A DNA stretch of 61,808 nucleotides, taken from Paenibacillus alkalitolerans. GTDB lineage: Bacteria; Bacillota; Bacilli; Paenibacillales; YIM-B00363. The stretch lies in assembly GCF_016482785.1 (NCBI RefSeq), contig NZ_JAEMXM010000028.1:1-61808 (forward strand), read 5' to 3'. How positions within the stretch are numbered: position 1 is the stretch's first letter; every line of letters starts with the position of its first letter. Made by a program: the position numbers and the translations under genes. Of the stretch, positions 1 to 7,505 are shown piece by piece. Under the pieces are notes generated by a model that saw only the letters and a program-made list of their open reading frames with translations, had not been told where the DNA came from and did not search any database.

Positions 1-261
1 GTCACTTATTTGCAAGCGTATTGGGACGAGTTTTGCTTTCGCCTCAATCAGTCATATCGCAAGGAGCCGGTCATGGACGCTCTATGCGCGATCTGTATGT
101 CCTCTCATGCTCAGAGAACCTAGATCTTGGCTTTTTTCGTGCTTCCTTCGTTTTCAGTCGCGGCCTTTGCCATTTCTTAAAGCCATTGCTATTTTCTGAA
201 CGAGCCGGCACCGAAACGACCGCTTCGACAATGTCCGCTCTATCTTTGCGCACGCAGCAAG

Positions 262-496
262 GGATAGTGCCTGCAAGGAGCTCGAAACAATGATCACAGC
301 CAAATCCCAAACCACCAATTTTTCTGAACCGCGGGGATAGTTCGCGCAAGGAGCTCGAAACAATGATCACAGCCAAATCCCAAACAACCGATTTATCTGA
401 ACCGCGGGGATAGTGCCCGCAAGGAGCTCGAAACAATGATCACAGCCAAATCCCAAACAACTGATTTATCTGAACCGCGGGGATAGTGCCCGCAAG
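262..496. repeat. 73-bp tandem repeat, three full copies plus a partial one
   Basis: Units begin with ggatagt at 262, 335, 408 and 481, exactly 73 bp apart. Each contains gcaaggagctcgaaacaatg and later ctgaaccgcgg. Copies differ at only a few bases, and the fourth breaks off after about 16 bp. Since 73 is not a multiple of three, the unit cannot keep one reading frame, so it is probably non-coding and the overlapping ORFs are incidental. I see no gene in 1-261 or 497-570. Confidence 0.9.
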
Positions 497-574
497 AGTG
501 TTCGAAACGACGGCCTCCCTTCAAAGTTCCCGTTTATTTTATACTTTAGGAAACTTTAACTTTCTTTTTCGTAT

Positions 575-613
575 AAAAAAGCCGCAGGCAGAGTCGAAAC
601 TCCGCCTGCGGCT
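575..613 (-). terminator. Rho-independent terminator of the gerP operon
   Basis: On the minus strand a stem AGCCGCAGGC/GCCTGCGGCT closes a short loop and is followed by six T (A run at 575-580 on the plus strand). It lies just after the last gene of the gerP operon. Confidence 0.85.
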
Positions 614-623
614 CTCATATATT

Positions 624-884
624 TCAATATTTATTGAATGACTCGTTGACCTCCCATGACTCCACAATTTGATGGGCTACGTGAGGATGGATTCCTCTTC
701 CCATGAGAAACGCAATGAGTCCGACCTCCAGCATCGCGTGCGGAAATCCGGTGAATTGCGCTTCGCGAATCCCGTACTGCACCCAAGGCGTAATCGCCGC
801 TATGGCCTCCTGCCGGTTCGGAACCGCCGGGTGAACCGGGGCCTGCATCATGTAATGCTGATTTTGCGCGTACATATTATACAT
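624..884 (-). CDS. small uncharacterised protein at the end of the gerP operon
   Basis: 86 residues. The ATG at 884 is chosen because GAGGAG lies just upstream. The N-terminus is Met/Tyr/Gln-rich and the rest (about 30-75) looks like one globular helical domain containing VQYGIREAQFTGFPHAMLEV. There is no signal peptide and no clear membrane helix. It sits where gerPF stands in Bacillus operons but does not have the GerPF pattern (VGN...GD...SP). It is probably co-transcribed with gerPE (gap 17 bp) and so made late in the mother cell (inference). I do not recognise the family. Confidence 0.75.
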   Translation of the reverse strand: MYNMYAQNQHYMMQAPVHPAVPNRQEAIAAITPWVQYGIREAQFTGFPHAMLEVGLIAFLMGRGIHPHVAHQIVESWEVNESFNKY

Positions 885-901
885 TCTCGCAACTCCTCTT
901 A

Positions 902-1279
902 TTATACTGGCCGTCTTCCTCTTAACAATTGACGGATATGCTTTACTCTCGCTTCCGAGTCGATCGTCTTGTTCGACCCGATTTGAAAGATGGATGAAGC
1001 TGCAACCGAGTGTATTTTCACATTGCCGACTTTGATCCACGGACTGATATTATGGACCTGCATATTTATTGTTTCCGCTGCCTCCGGTTGAGGAATCTTT
1101 TGAGTAAATATTTTAAATTTCTCAAAATTCCCCTCATCCCCTAAAAATACCGGCACTTCCCGCTGCACCGCCAACGCTCTTGCCTTCGGTTTCAAATGAA
1201 CTGCATCGCCGACCGAGAATATGGAGCCGGTCGAGACGGCGAGCACCTTCGTATTTGCTACTAAAGAAACCCGACCCAT
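902..1279 (-). CDS. gerPE: spore germination protein GerPE
   Basis: About 125 residues. GerP proteins are made in the mother cell during coat assembly and are needed for germinants to pass through the coat. This protein starts MGRVSLVANTKVLAVSTGSI and has the GerPE pattern of two related halves, each with a SxxSIFxxG-like segment (GSIFSVGD near residue 20, SSIFQIGS near 95). The start at 1279 is 4 bp after the gerPD stop, which fits translational coupling. Position and order match the Bacillus gerP operon. Confidence 0.88.
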   Translation of the reverse strand: MGRVSLVANTKVLAVSTGSIFSVGDAVHLKPKARALAVQREVPVFLGDEGNFEKFKIFTQKIPQPEAAETINMQVHNISPWIKVGNVKIHSVAASSIFQIGSNKTIDSEARVKHIRQLLRGRRPV

Positions 1280-1283
1280 GCCG

Positions 1284-1463
1284 TCACTCCGGTGCCAGCG
1301 GGACGAGCGGTCCAATGATTAACGATTCAGGAGGGGTGTCGAAGACGGAAGATAAATTAATCGTCTCCGTGTCACCAATGAGGAAAACCGAAGATGTGGA
1401 GACACCGCCTACGATCTTTACTTCCCCGACCGATATTTCTTTATTGACAACTGTAAAATTCAT
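1284..1463 (-). CDS. gerPD: spore germination protein GerPD
   Basis: 59 residues, starting MNFTVVNKEISVGEVKIVGG and ending PLVPLAPE. It contains the SSVFLIGD segment shared by GerPB, GerPD and GerPE. The ATG overlaps the gerPC stop (ATGA), which implies coupled translation. Size and place in the operon are as expected for GerPD. Confidence 0.88.
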   Translation of the reverse strand: MNFTVVNKEISVGEVKIVGGVSTSSVFLIGDTETINLSSVFDTPPESLIIGPLVPLAPE

Positions 1464-2074
1464 TGTTTGTCTCCTTCCGATTTTGACATATTTCCGATAA
1501 ACTGTTTAATCGCTGTCGTCGTATCGCTTTTCAGCTTTTCGATGACAATATTTTTACAGCGCTCTATGGCTTCCTCCGAATCGCCGTTCAGGTGCTGCCC
1601 CACATAGAATTGAATTCTGGATCCGGTTTGATTTTTTACATCCCTTATGATGAATTCCCGCAATTCTTTTCCTACAAAGCACTGGTTCTCCTGCTCAAAC
1701 TCATTGATGATCCCATCGGTCTGTTCATCCAAAAATCTGTTGATTTCATCCTGTATTTCTGTGTACATTGCCGCCGTTTGGTTTGTGTTTTGCCCCATGC
1801 TTACCGCTTGACCGTTAACCGCAAGCTGTTCCAGAGACTGCCCGGCATCCGCCGTCAGTCCGATATTCAGCGTTCCTTCAAGTCTTTCCACTTTCAATTG
1901 TTCGAAATGATAATCTATTTTTTCTACGACGAACTTTTTCTGAGATTGAAGCTCATTCATTTGTTGAACAATATCCTGCAGCATATTTTCAAGCGTCTTG
2001 ATTCTTTCTTCCTGCCTCATCATCACTTCGTACATTTGAGAAAGAAACTGATGTACGCCCGGACCGAAATACAT
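1460..2074 (-). CDS. gerPC: spore germination protein GerPC
   Basis: 204 residues. The N-terminal 50 residues form a likely coiled coil (QFLSQMYEVMMRQEERIKTL and on), followed by a mixed domain and a Glu/Lys-rich C-terminus. This is the layout of GerPC, the largest GerP protein. GGGAGGGAG precedes the ATG at 2074. The stop overlaps gerPD. Confidence 0.9.
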   Translation of the reverse strand: MYFGPGVHQFLSQMYEVMMRQEERIKTLENMLQDIVQQMNELQSQKKFVVEKIDYHFEQLKVERLEGTLNIGLTADAGQSLEQLAVNGQAVSMGQNTNQTAAMYTEIQDEINRFLDEQTDGIINEFEQENQCFVGKELREFIIRDVKNQTGSRIQFYVGQHLNGDSEEAIERCKNIVIEKLKSDTTTAIKQFIGNMSKSEGDKQ

Positions 2075-2149
2075 ATTTCTCCCTCCCGTAAAGATCGGGT
2101 TATATGTATTTTTATTAGGCCGGGGGCATGTTTCATGTTTTTATTTGCG

Positions 2150-2359
2150 CTAGGTAATTGCAGGCAGAGGCACCAGAGGCGCCTGCGGCGGCTGAAATTG
2201 CACCGCTTCGGGCGCGGGACCGGTAAATCCGCCGGTATTGAATAGATTCGACAAAGGCCTGATAATGCCCGCGCTTCCGATCTGCAATACGGATGAATTG
2301 GACACGCCGTCAACCCTTAATTGGTTGATGCAAATACTTTGGTAGACGGTCAAACCCAT
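2150..2359 (-). CDS. gerPB: spore germination protein GerPB
   Basis: 69 residues with the GerPB core SSVLQIGSAGIIRPLSNLFN and a proline-rich tail. The start codon overlaps the gerPA stop as TAATG, so the two are translationally coupled. A 75-bp gap separates it from gerPC. Confidence 0.9.
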   Translation of the reverse strand: MGLTVYQSICINQLRVDGVSNSSVLQIGSAGIIRPLSNLFNTGGFTGPAPEAVQFQPPQAPLVPLPAIT

Positions 2360-2595
2360 TAAATCACCCCCTGGTTCCCGACATCGGTTTGGGCTGAATC
2401 ATTGACATCCGGATCGTTGGTGTTCGTTGCGCTAATCGCATTATAAGTTTGCGGGAAATCACCAGTATTGAAAGATCCTGCCCCTGCGAACGTTTTTGCA
2501 GTGCTTTGCGGAGAAAGCTGGATCGCGTCTCCAAACTGAACGATAGCCGCTGAACCGACACTTACGATCTTTATGTTGCCGACAATGGCTGGCAT
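2359..2595 (-). CDS. gerPA: spore germination protein GerPA (GerPA/GerPF family)
   Basis: 78 residues. It has the family layout: MPAIVGNIKIVSVG, then FGDAIQLSP, GAGSFNTGDF and SATNTNDPD. ATG 2595 is preferred over the longer reading because the family begins MPxxVGxI and GGGAGCA lies just upstream. It is the first gene of the operon. A close paralogue lies at 5045-5281 and a more distant one at 33210-33446. Confidence 0.9.
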   Translation of the reverse strand: MPAIVGNIKIVSVGSAAIVQFGDAIQLSPQSTAKTFAGAGSFNTGDFPQTYNAISATNTNDPDVNDSAQTDVGNQGVI

Positions 2596-2727
2596 AGGCC
2601 TGCTCCCTTGCATTTCGTAGTTCACAACCAATCTATGCAGATAAACGCCCAGGAGTTACTTCTTTTCGGTAATCACTTTTCCTGAAGAATGCGCATACGT
2701 GTAATGTGAGAAGGAGGCGGGTTCGCG

Positions 2728-3156
2728 ATGTCAGGGTTCGATTGGAAAAGTTTCGAGAATTTTTTCGGCGGCAAGCTGCCTGATATGCCCGGAATGAACG
2801 GGGATTTTAACAAGTGGGTGGAGGACTATGTCCAATCGATATTGAAAAAATCTTTTACACCGACAAATGGTAATAAGAAAGAAGATCTCTCCTATAAAGT
2901 ATTGGAAACCGATAAGCATATCATCATCAAGACGGCTCTGCCGGAAAATGTATCGCCGAACGACATCAACATTAGAGCCGGAGCGAATCAAATTAAAATT
3001 AGCGGCCTGCCGAACAACCGGTCCCAGAACATCATACTCCCTTCTGTAATAAACCACAGGAAGTGCCGAGCTCAGTTTAAGAAACGAAATCTCCACATAA
3101 AAGCTCCAAAAATGGAAAATCAGGAGCTGGTAAATATATCGGTCAATTACGAATGA
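2728..3156 (+). CDS. Hsp20/alpha-crystallin-like spore protein
   Basis: 142 residues. The N-terminal 45 residues are Phe/Gly/Trp-rich (FENFFGGKLPDMPGMNG). Residues 55-142 read as an alpha-crystallin-type beta sandwich: YKVLETDKHIIIKTALPENV, INIRAGANQIKISG, then NISVNYE. It resembles the CotP-like small heat-shock proteins of Bacillales spores, which act in coat assembly. It is transcribed divergently from gerPA, and GAGAAGGAGG precedes the ATG. A catACGTGTA element about 30 bp upstream resembles a mother-cell -10 region but is not a clean match. Confidence 0.75.
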   Translation: MSGFDWKSFENFFGGKLPDMPGMNGDFNKWVEDYVQSILKKSFTPTNGNKKEDLSYKVLETDKHIIIKTALPENVSPNDINIRAGANQIKISGLPNNRSQNIILPSVINHRKCRAQFKKRNLHIKAPKMENQELVNISVNYE

Positions 3157-3277
3157 TACCCTGCATGCCGAGCGGAATAGTAACCGGGCGTCAAGAACAA
3201 AAGGCGATCGTTGATTGGGCCCCTGCCTGATCATAAACCATTCTGGTGTTTCATCCAGTCCAACCGATTCCCCCCGT

Positions 3278-3286
3278 CATACATTG
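3278..3286 (+). promoter_or_regulatory. candidate sporulation (sigma-E-like) -10 element
   Basis: CATACATT matches the known sigma-E -10 consensus (CATACANT) and lies about 52 bp before the start of the small Gly/Phe-rich gene at 3338. No convincing -35 element was found, so this is only a candidate. Confidence 0.35.
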
Positions 3287-3337
3287 AGATGAAGCATGGT
3301 TAATTACTTCATTCTCATGTTTAAGGAGGTGGAACTT

Positions 3338-3679
3338 TTGCAATTAATAACCCCAATTACGGAAGCTGCGATTTGTCCATATATCGGAAAGCAAGTTTGT
3401 GCGGTTTTACACGATGGGACGCATGTATATGGCACAATCTCCGGTTGCCGGGACGGGCAACTGTTTTTCAGTGGAGGCGTACAAGGCTCTGGAACCGTAT
3501 CGACCAGTGCAGCTCGGGCGAAAGCTCAAATCCGCTCAAAACTAAAGAACAAAGCGAAAGTATCCGGGTTTTTCGGATTTGGCGGAGGTGCTGCGGCAGC
3601 TGCGATTTCGCTCGCCCTGATCGCGGCGTTGTTTGCTTTCCCGTTCGGATTTGGATTCGGATTTCCGTTCTTCTTCTAA
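3338..3679 (+). CDS. Sm-fold-like small protein with a Gly/Phe-rich tail, probably spore coat
   Basis: 113 residues from a TTG start at 3338, chosen because AAGGAGG lies at ideal spacing. Residues 8-45 (VCAVLHDGTHVYGTISGCRD) look like the strand pattern of an Sm-like barrel. A basic segment (KIRSKLKNKAKV-like) follows, then an Ala-rich hydrophobic helix, and the protein ends FPFGFGFGFPFFF. The gene at 36566 has the same layout: a short barrel-like head (VISGKLVKINGNQLILHQ) and a Gly/Phe/His tail. A coat or exosporium role is inferred from composition and neighbours. Confidence 0.7.
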   Translation: MQLITPITEAAICPYIGKQVCAVLHDGTHVYGTISGCRDGQLFFSGGVQGSGTVSTSAARAKAQIRSKLKNKAKVSGFFGFGGGAAAAAISLALIAALFAFPFGFGFGFPFFF

Positions 3680-3725
3680 ACATTTGCGATAGGCTCCATC
3701 ACTACTTCCGCATGTACCATGAGAC

Positions 3726-3862
3726 AAATAGGGGCTGTCCCAAATGTAGATAATTTCTACTGAGGCGATGGCCTCTTTCTAATTTGCCGGTGCCCCATGT
3801 AAATGAAAGGGGCTGTCCTCCAGCCATCTTCGATGACTTTGATAGGACAACCCCTTTCATTT
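3726..3862. repeat. IS-end-like sequence and large inverted repeat
   Basis: aggggctgtcccaaatgtag begins near 3729 and resembles an insertion-sequence end; a similar end in the opposite orientation lies at 19029-19047. At 3801-3819 and 3844-3862 a 19-bp inverted repeat (aaatgaaaggggctgtcct / aggacaacccctttcattt, one mismatch) surrounds a 24-bp loop. It lies between two convergent genes and could act as a bidirectional terminator. No transposase remains. Confidence 0.5.
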
Positions 3863-4304
3863 ATCTTTTTGCGCTTTTTTTGCTGATAACTCGCGGCCGT
3901 ACAACCCGTGTAGTCAGTACATTCAATGCATCCCGTACATCCCGCGCAAAATTCAACGGCCTTGCTTTTTTTTCAAAATGAATGTACCAGAGATTCGGAT
4001 TCGTAAACAGCCAGTGGTTGTGCAGGGCCGTCACCAGAATACCGTGACTGCGCAGACGCGAAATAAACGGATTGATCTCTGCCGTCAGTATAACGGTTTC
4101 TCCAAGACACAGAGCCCTTCCGTCGGGACCAATGCTTTCGAAAGAAAATGCTTGCGGAATAGTCAGAAAAGATCTTGATCTTTTACCTAAAATAACCGGC
4201 CGAATGTTGTTTCTCACCGACGAAGCGGTGCAAACCCCGTTAATTACCATAGGCTGGGCTCTAAGAATCGTGGCGAACTGCCGGCAAAGCGGGCTTACTG
4301 CCAT
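3861..4304 (-). CDS. DUF1259 (LpqO/LppY-like) domain protein
   Basis: 147 residues. The sequence matches the DUF1259 pattern: CRQFATILRAQPMVINGVC, FTIPQAFSFE-like centre, VILTAEINPFISRLRSHGI and VTALHNHWLFTNPNLWYIHF. The His-rich ALHNHW segment is typical. The biochemical function is unknown. GGAGGG precedes the ATG at 4304. There is no export signal. The family normally has one or two such domains, and this is a single-domain form. Confidence 0.8.
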   Translation of the reverse strand: MAVSPLCRQFATILRAQPMVINGVCTASSVRNNIRPVILGKRSRSFLTIPQAFSFESIGPDGRALCLGETVILTAEINPFISRLRSHGILVTALHNHWLFTNPNLWYIHFEKKARPLNFARDVRDALNVLTTRVVRPRVISKKSAKR

Positions 4305-4470
4305 AGCCGTATCCCTCCATCTATTAGAAGATGCAATAAATTATGTAGAAGGTGTCGGTTTCGATAGAGTCATCTGTAACTTTGCTGAAAAAGAGGCTTG
4401 AACGTCCGCCCTTTCCAAGATCGCTTGGCCGCATATTATATAGAAACGGACAAGACAGGGGCGTACAGCT

Positions 4471-4715
4471 ATGGGCGTATCTATCAAATTCCAAGAGATT
4501 AGAATTGAAAAAACGGAAAAAATTCAGGTGTATTTATCGGTGTAAATATAGCGAACGGCTATGCGTCCCATAATAAAAATCAGACAGCGCTTCAGGCCGG
4601 TAATCACAACAAATTCCCAAACAATAATACCATCATTATTGATAACGACGGAGTGGATGTCGATTTTCGGACAGGGGCAAGAAAACCTCCGCCTGCAACA
4701 CCCGACTTATCCTGA
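4471..4715 (+). pseudogene. frameshifted small spore-type protein, copy 1
   Basis: The first frame reads MGVSIKFQEIRIEKTEKI and stops. The next frame continues SGVFIGVNIANGYASHNKN, then an Asn-rich stretch and IIIDNDGVDVDFRTG, ending at 4715. One indel near 4527 explains this. The joined product (about 80 residues) resembles the neighbouring copy at 4859 (SGIFVGTN...GTVSGDNN). I do not know the function; its place between gerP-type genes suggests a spore surface protein. Confidence 0.6.
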
Positions 4716-4858
4716 CGCCTCCTTTCGCAAGTACTCAAAAGGGTTCATTAGTACCCTCCGCCAAATAAAACGGTTCGGCTAATGATCACACATAATTGGG
4801 CGCGAGAATAGGCTAATGCTGTACGAATCACTTTATGGATACAATCGGAGGTAAGGAC

Positions 4859-5069
4859 ATGGCGGGAGCAAGCTTGTACATCGAATTTGATCAAATCAAC
4901 GTTAACGTCATTCAAAGCTCTTCGGGAATTTTTGTGGGGACGAACGCGCAGCTCGGCTGGGACTCGCAATGAGAAAGCGAATTACGGTTTGGGGACTGTT
5001 TCGGGCGACAATAATGTGGAAGCAGTAACAAAGGAGCTACGAGCATGCCGTCAATTATCGGAAATATAA
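4859..5069 (+). pseudogene. frameshifted small spore-type protein, copy 2
   Basis: CGGAGGTAAGGAC precedes the ATG at 4859. Frame 1 reads MAGASLYIEFDQINVNVIQS then SSGIFVGTNAQLGWDSQ and stops near 4971; another frame continues KANYGLGTVSGDNNVEAV. An indel near 4966 joins them. It is the paralogue of the 4471 gene. The tail overlaps the gerPA-like gene at 5045. Confidence 0.6.
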
Positions 5070-5281
5070 AGATTGTAAGCATGGGATCAAGTGGAGTCGC
5101 TCATTTAGGCGACGCAATACAACTTTCACCGCAAGCCACTTCAAAAACTTATTCAGGCTCCGGCTCTTCCAACACGGGCGATTTTCCGCGCACTTTTAAT
5201 GCGATTAGCGCAACGAACACAAACGACCCAGATGTAATCGATGCAGCCGAAATGGATGCCGGCAACCAAGGGGTGGTTTAA
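5045..5281 (+). CDS. GerPA/GerPF-family spore protein
   Basis: 78 residues and nearly the same as GerPA at 2359-2595: MPSIIGNIKIVSMGSSGVAH, LGDAIQLSPQATSKT, GSGSSNTGDF, SATNTNDPD. AAGGAGCTACGAGC precedes the ATG. It is on the opposite strand to the main gerP operon and reads as a recent duplicate. It is intact, unlike its neighbours. Confidence 0.85.
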   Translation: MPSIIGNIKIVSMGSSGVAHLGDAIQLSPQATSKTYSGSGSSNTGDFPRTFNAISATNTNDPDVIDAAEMDAGNQGVV

Positions 5282-5397
5282 TGAGTTTGATACTTCAGTG
5301 GATGCAGTTCATGAACATTACCGGCACCTTTTGTTCAATATCCGTTCACAAAATAATGCTAATATGGAAGCAAACCAATTTGGGGGCCGATGAATGA
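5281..5397 (+). CDS. possible 38-residue ORF coupled to the gerPA-like gene
   Basis: It begins MSLILQWMQFMNITGTFCSI. The ATG overlaps the preceding stop (TAATG) and the stop overlaps the next ATG (ATGA). The overlap pattern is the only support; composition gives no family. It may be a remnant. Confidence 0.3.
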   Translation: MSLILQWMQFMNITGTFCSISVHKIMLIWKQTNLGADE

Positions 5398-5501
5398 ACA
5401 AGCAAGTTAAAGTTTTGGTCATTGAAGATGATCCCTATATTTGTGAGTTGATCACTTTATACGCAGATAAAAGCGGATATACGTACCATTGCAAACGATG
5501 A
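5394..5501 (+). pseudogene. response-regulator receiver domain, N-terminal fragment
   Basis: It reads MNKQVKVLVIEDDPYICELI and then TLYADKSGYT before leaving the family and stopping at 5501. This is the first beta strand, the acidic Glu-Asp-Asp pocket and helix 1 of a CheY-like receiver. The phospho-acceptor half and the output domain are missing. Confidence 0.7.
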
Positions 5502-5507
5502 ATGAAA

Positions 5508-5725
5508 GGATCCCCATCGGTATAAGTAAAATGAGACGATCGCAGCCAAACATTCTCCAATCAAAGAAATCGCAAACCCGGAACCAAACCGAAGACAACC
5601 GCATTAGCTCCCGAAAGAAACACGGTAGGAATTACACCGGCGATTCCGATAACGATATTTATAATAATGCTTACCGCGATGCCCCAAACTCCAAATGACC
5701 TTAACAACTCGGCCGTTTCTTCCAT
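5508..5725 (-). pseudogene. TVP38/TMEM64 (SNARE-associated) family fragment, frameshifted
   Basis: From ATG 5725 it reads MEETAELLRSFGVWGIAVSI, then IGIAGVIPTVFLSGANAVVF and GLVPG. A frame change near 5560 continues FAISLIGECLAAIVSFYLYR. This is the N-terminal membrane region of a DedA-like TVP38 protein, cut off before its C-terminal half. An intact relative lies at 42936-43505. The stretch 5726-5912 holds no gene I can support. Confidence 0.7.
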
Positions 5726-5912
5726 TCCAATTCATACTTTCTACATAATTTTATCCTAATATAAACATTGCTTGAGATGAAACAGATAAAGAGAATCCGA
5801 TTGAATGGAGAAGTTAGAAATGGCACGGCTCGCTTATCGTGGAGGATCCGAAAGAAGAGAAGCCGGACCGCGATTACACGGTTGTACTGGACGGGCATCG
5901 TTTACCTGTTTC

Positions 5913-7472
5913 CTATCCGTGCAAACTTCCTTCCAACTTGGGGTGAGGACGATAAGGGCCGACCGGAATTTGGATAAGTGAAGTTTTCCCTTGGGCTGCT
6001 ATCTTGTAGATTTCATCGCATAAGCTCACATTAAATCCGAGAAGCGGGTGCCCTCCCAACCCGATAGCGGCAGACGCCAGCAGTATTCGCTGCAAGAGCA
6101 TTCCCGCTTCCATCTGTTGGATGCGGTATCCTCTGTACCCCAGTTGCTTTGTTAGATGATCCCGGCATCCCTCCACATGAAAGCAAATCGGAACTTGCAA
6201 CAAATTCACATTATCAAGAAGCATACCCTGTTGCAGCCGATACCGCTGATCGCCGGGGCGTCTTAACCGCAATTCATGAGCGTTGCCGTCATAGCGGTAA
6301 GCGCCGTCCGGAATACCTTCAACGTCATAGTAACAGCCATATATTGAGACTCGCGACACCGGATTCGCACTGTCTCCATCCAGATCGTTACGATATAGAA
6401 ATGAAGCCGTCGACTCCCGCAATAAAGCAGCCGCTTGCAGTTCACTTATCTTGCCGAACACGAAGTCCATTCCGGGTGAAAACCGCTTTCGGCAGACCGA
6501 TGCCAAATCATACGATAACCGGTTCGCATAAGGAAGCGCCACCGTCAGCTCTTCAGAGTTATCGATCATCTCTCGATCCGGCTGGCGATACGGTTGAATA
6601 GATTCCAGCAGTGACACCTCATTCAGCTTAATCAACATAGGATACTCCGCAATCTTCTGAGACCGGACATAATGACGATGCCGAACCGCCGGCAGCTCCC
6701 GGCACAATTCGGCGGCGGACACAGTCCCCTCTCCTGTATTCCCGCCGGCAAACCAAGCGATTTCGTGATCCGCCGACAGCGGAACAACCGCATATACGCT
6801 TTCTTCCCGTTCGGATAGCCCGAGCAGATGGTTGACGGCCCGGTCAAGAAATTGAAAGTACACTCCAGATGCAATGCCAAACCGCTTCGATACTTCCAAC
6901 AATTGCCCGATCAACACGCCTGTATCCAATCCTTGGAGACGGTAAGCAAAGTTATTGTATTTAAAGAAGTTTTTCCAAAACATTGTGGACACAAAAACCG
7001 TACCGAAACATGCCGACACATCGCAGCGATCGCCCAGAGCTTTAGCCAGGTAACCATCGAAATGACCTTCGCGCAACAATATCAAGCGGTGATGTGCCGC
7101 ATCATAATGGTATACCCCAGGGGGCAAATCGTCGATTTTTAAATACAGGTATAATTCGTTTGGATACAATCCTCCTCCGGAGGGAACAAACCGTCGCGAC
7201 GAGAACATTGAGTCGAAGGAATGGAAGGACTGTCGAAATTGCGTGAGCCCGAATACATACCAGAGCATATGGCCGATTTCAAGAAGTCCTGGCTTCGCAG
7301 GCGCTCTCCGCTCTTCAAGCGTCAGAGGAACTTCCGATGAGAGCGGAAATATAGTCAAGCCGCGGTAGAGTTTGTATGGAAGCGGAGCGTCTTCCCAATC
7401 CGCAATCCAGTCGGCCGGTCTGATCTTCTCGATGTCGAAATGCAAATTGTGCAGAAAATATTCCGGATTCAT
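5913..7472 (-). CDS. SagB-type (ThcOx) azoline dehydrogenase, double nitroreductase domain
   Basis: 519 residues. SagB-family FMN enzymes oxidise thiazolines/oxazolines made by YcaO cyclodehydratases to aromatic azoles. Two nitroreductase-fold units are visible: residues about 60-250 (FSSRRFVPSGGGLYPNELYL, the SagB Ser-Gly-Gly-Leu-Tyr-Pro hallmark) and about 300-515 (RLSYDLASVCRKRFSPGMDF; AAIGLGGHPLLGFN). It is the last gene of a three-gene set, 34 bp after the YcaO gene. The tandem layout matches dehydrogenases of heterocycloanthracin-type clusters. Cytoplasmic. No lesion seen. Confidence 0.9.
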   Translation of the reverse strand: MNPEYFLHNLHFDIEKIRPADWIADWEDAPLPYKLYRGLTIFPLSSEVPLTLEERRAPAKPGLLEIGHMLWYVFGLTQFRQSFHSFDSMFSSRRFVPSGGGLYPNELYLYLKIDDLPPGVYHYDAAHHRLILLREGHFDGYLAKALGDRCDVSACFGTVFVSTMFWKNFFKYNNFAYRLQGLDTGVLIGQLLEVSKRFGIASGVYFQFLDRAVNHLLGLSEREESVYAVVPLSADHEIAWFAGGNTGEGTVSAAELCRELPAVRHRHYVRSQKIAEYPMLIKLNEVSLLESIQPYRQPDREMIDNSEELTVALPYANRLSYDLASVCRKRFSPGMDFVFGKISELQAAALLRESTASFLYRNDLDGDSANPVSRVSIYGCYYDVEGIPDGAYRYDGNAHELRLRRPGDQRYRLQQGMLLDNVNLLQVPICFHVEGCRDHLTKQLGYRGYRIQQMEAGMLLQRILLASAAIGLGGHPLLGFNVSLCDEIYKIAAQGKTSLIQIPVGPYRPHPKLEGSLHG

Positions 7473-7505
7473 CCATCTCCCTCCTTGTTAGAAAGTATGC
7501 CTAGC

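Noticed and set aside
71-436. Minus-strand ORF over the 73-bp repeat
   Set aside because: The repeat length is not a multiple of three, so the protein shows no repeat; no ribosome site or family.
3726-3862. Complete insertion sequence
   Set aside because: Only end-like sequence and an inverted repeat are present; no transposase reading frame.
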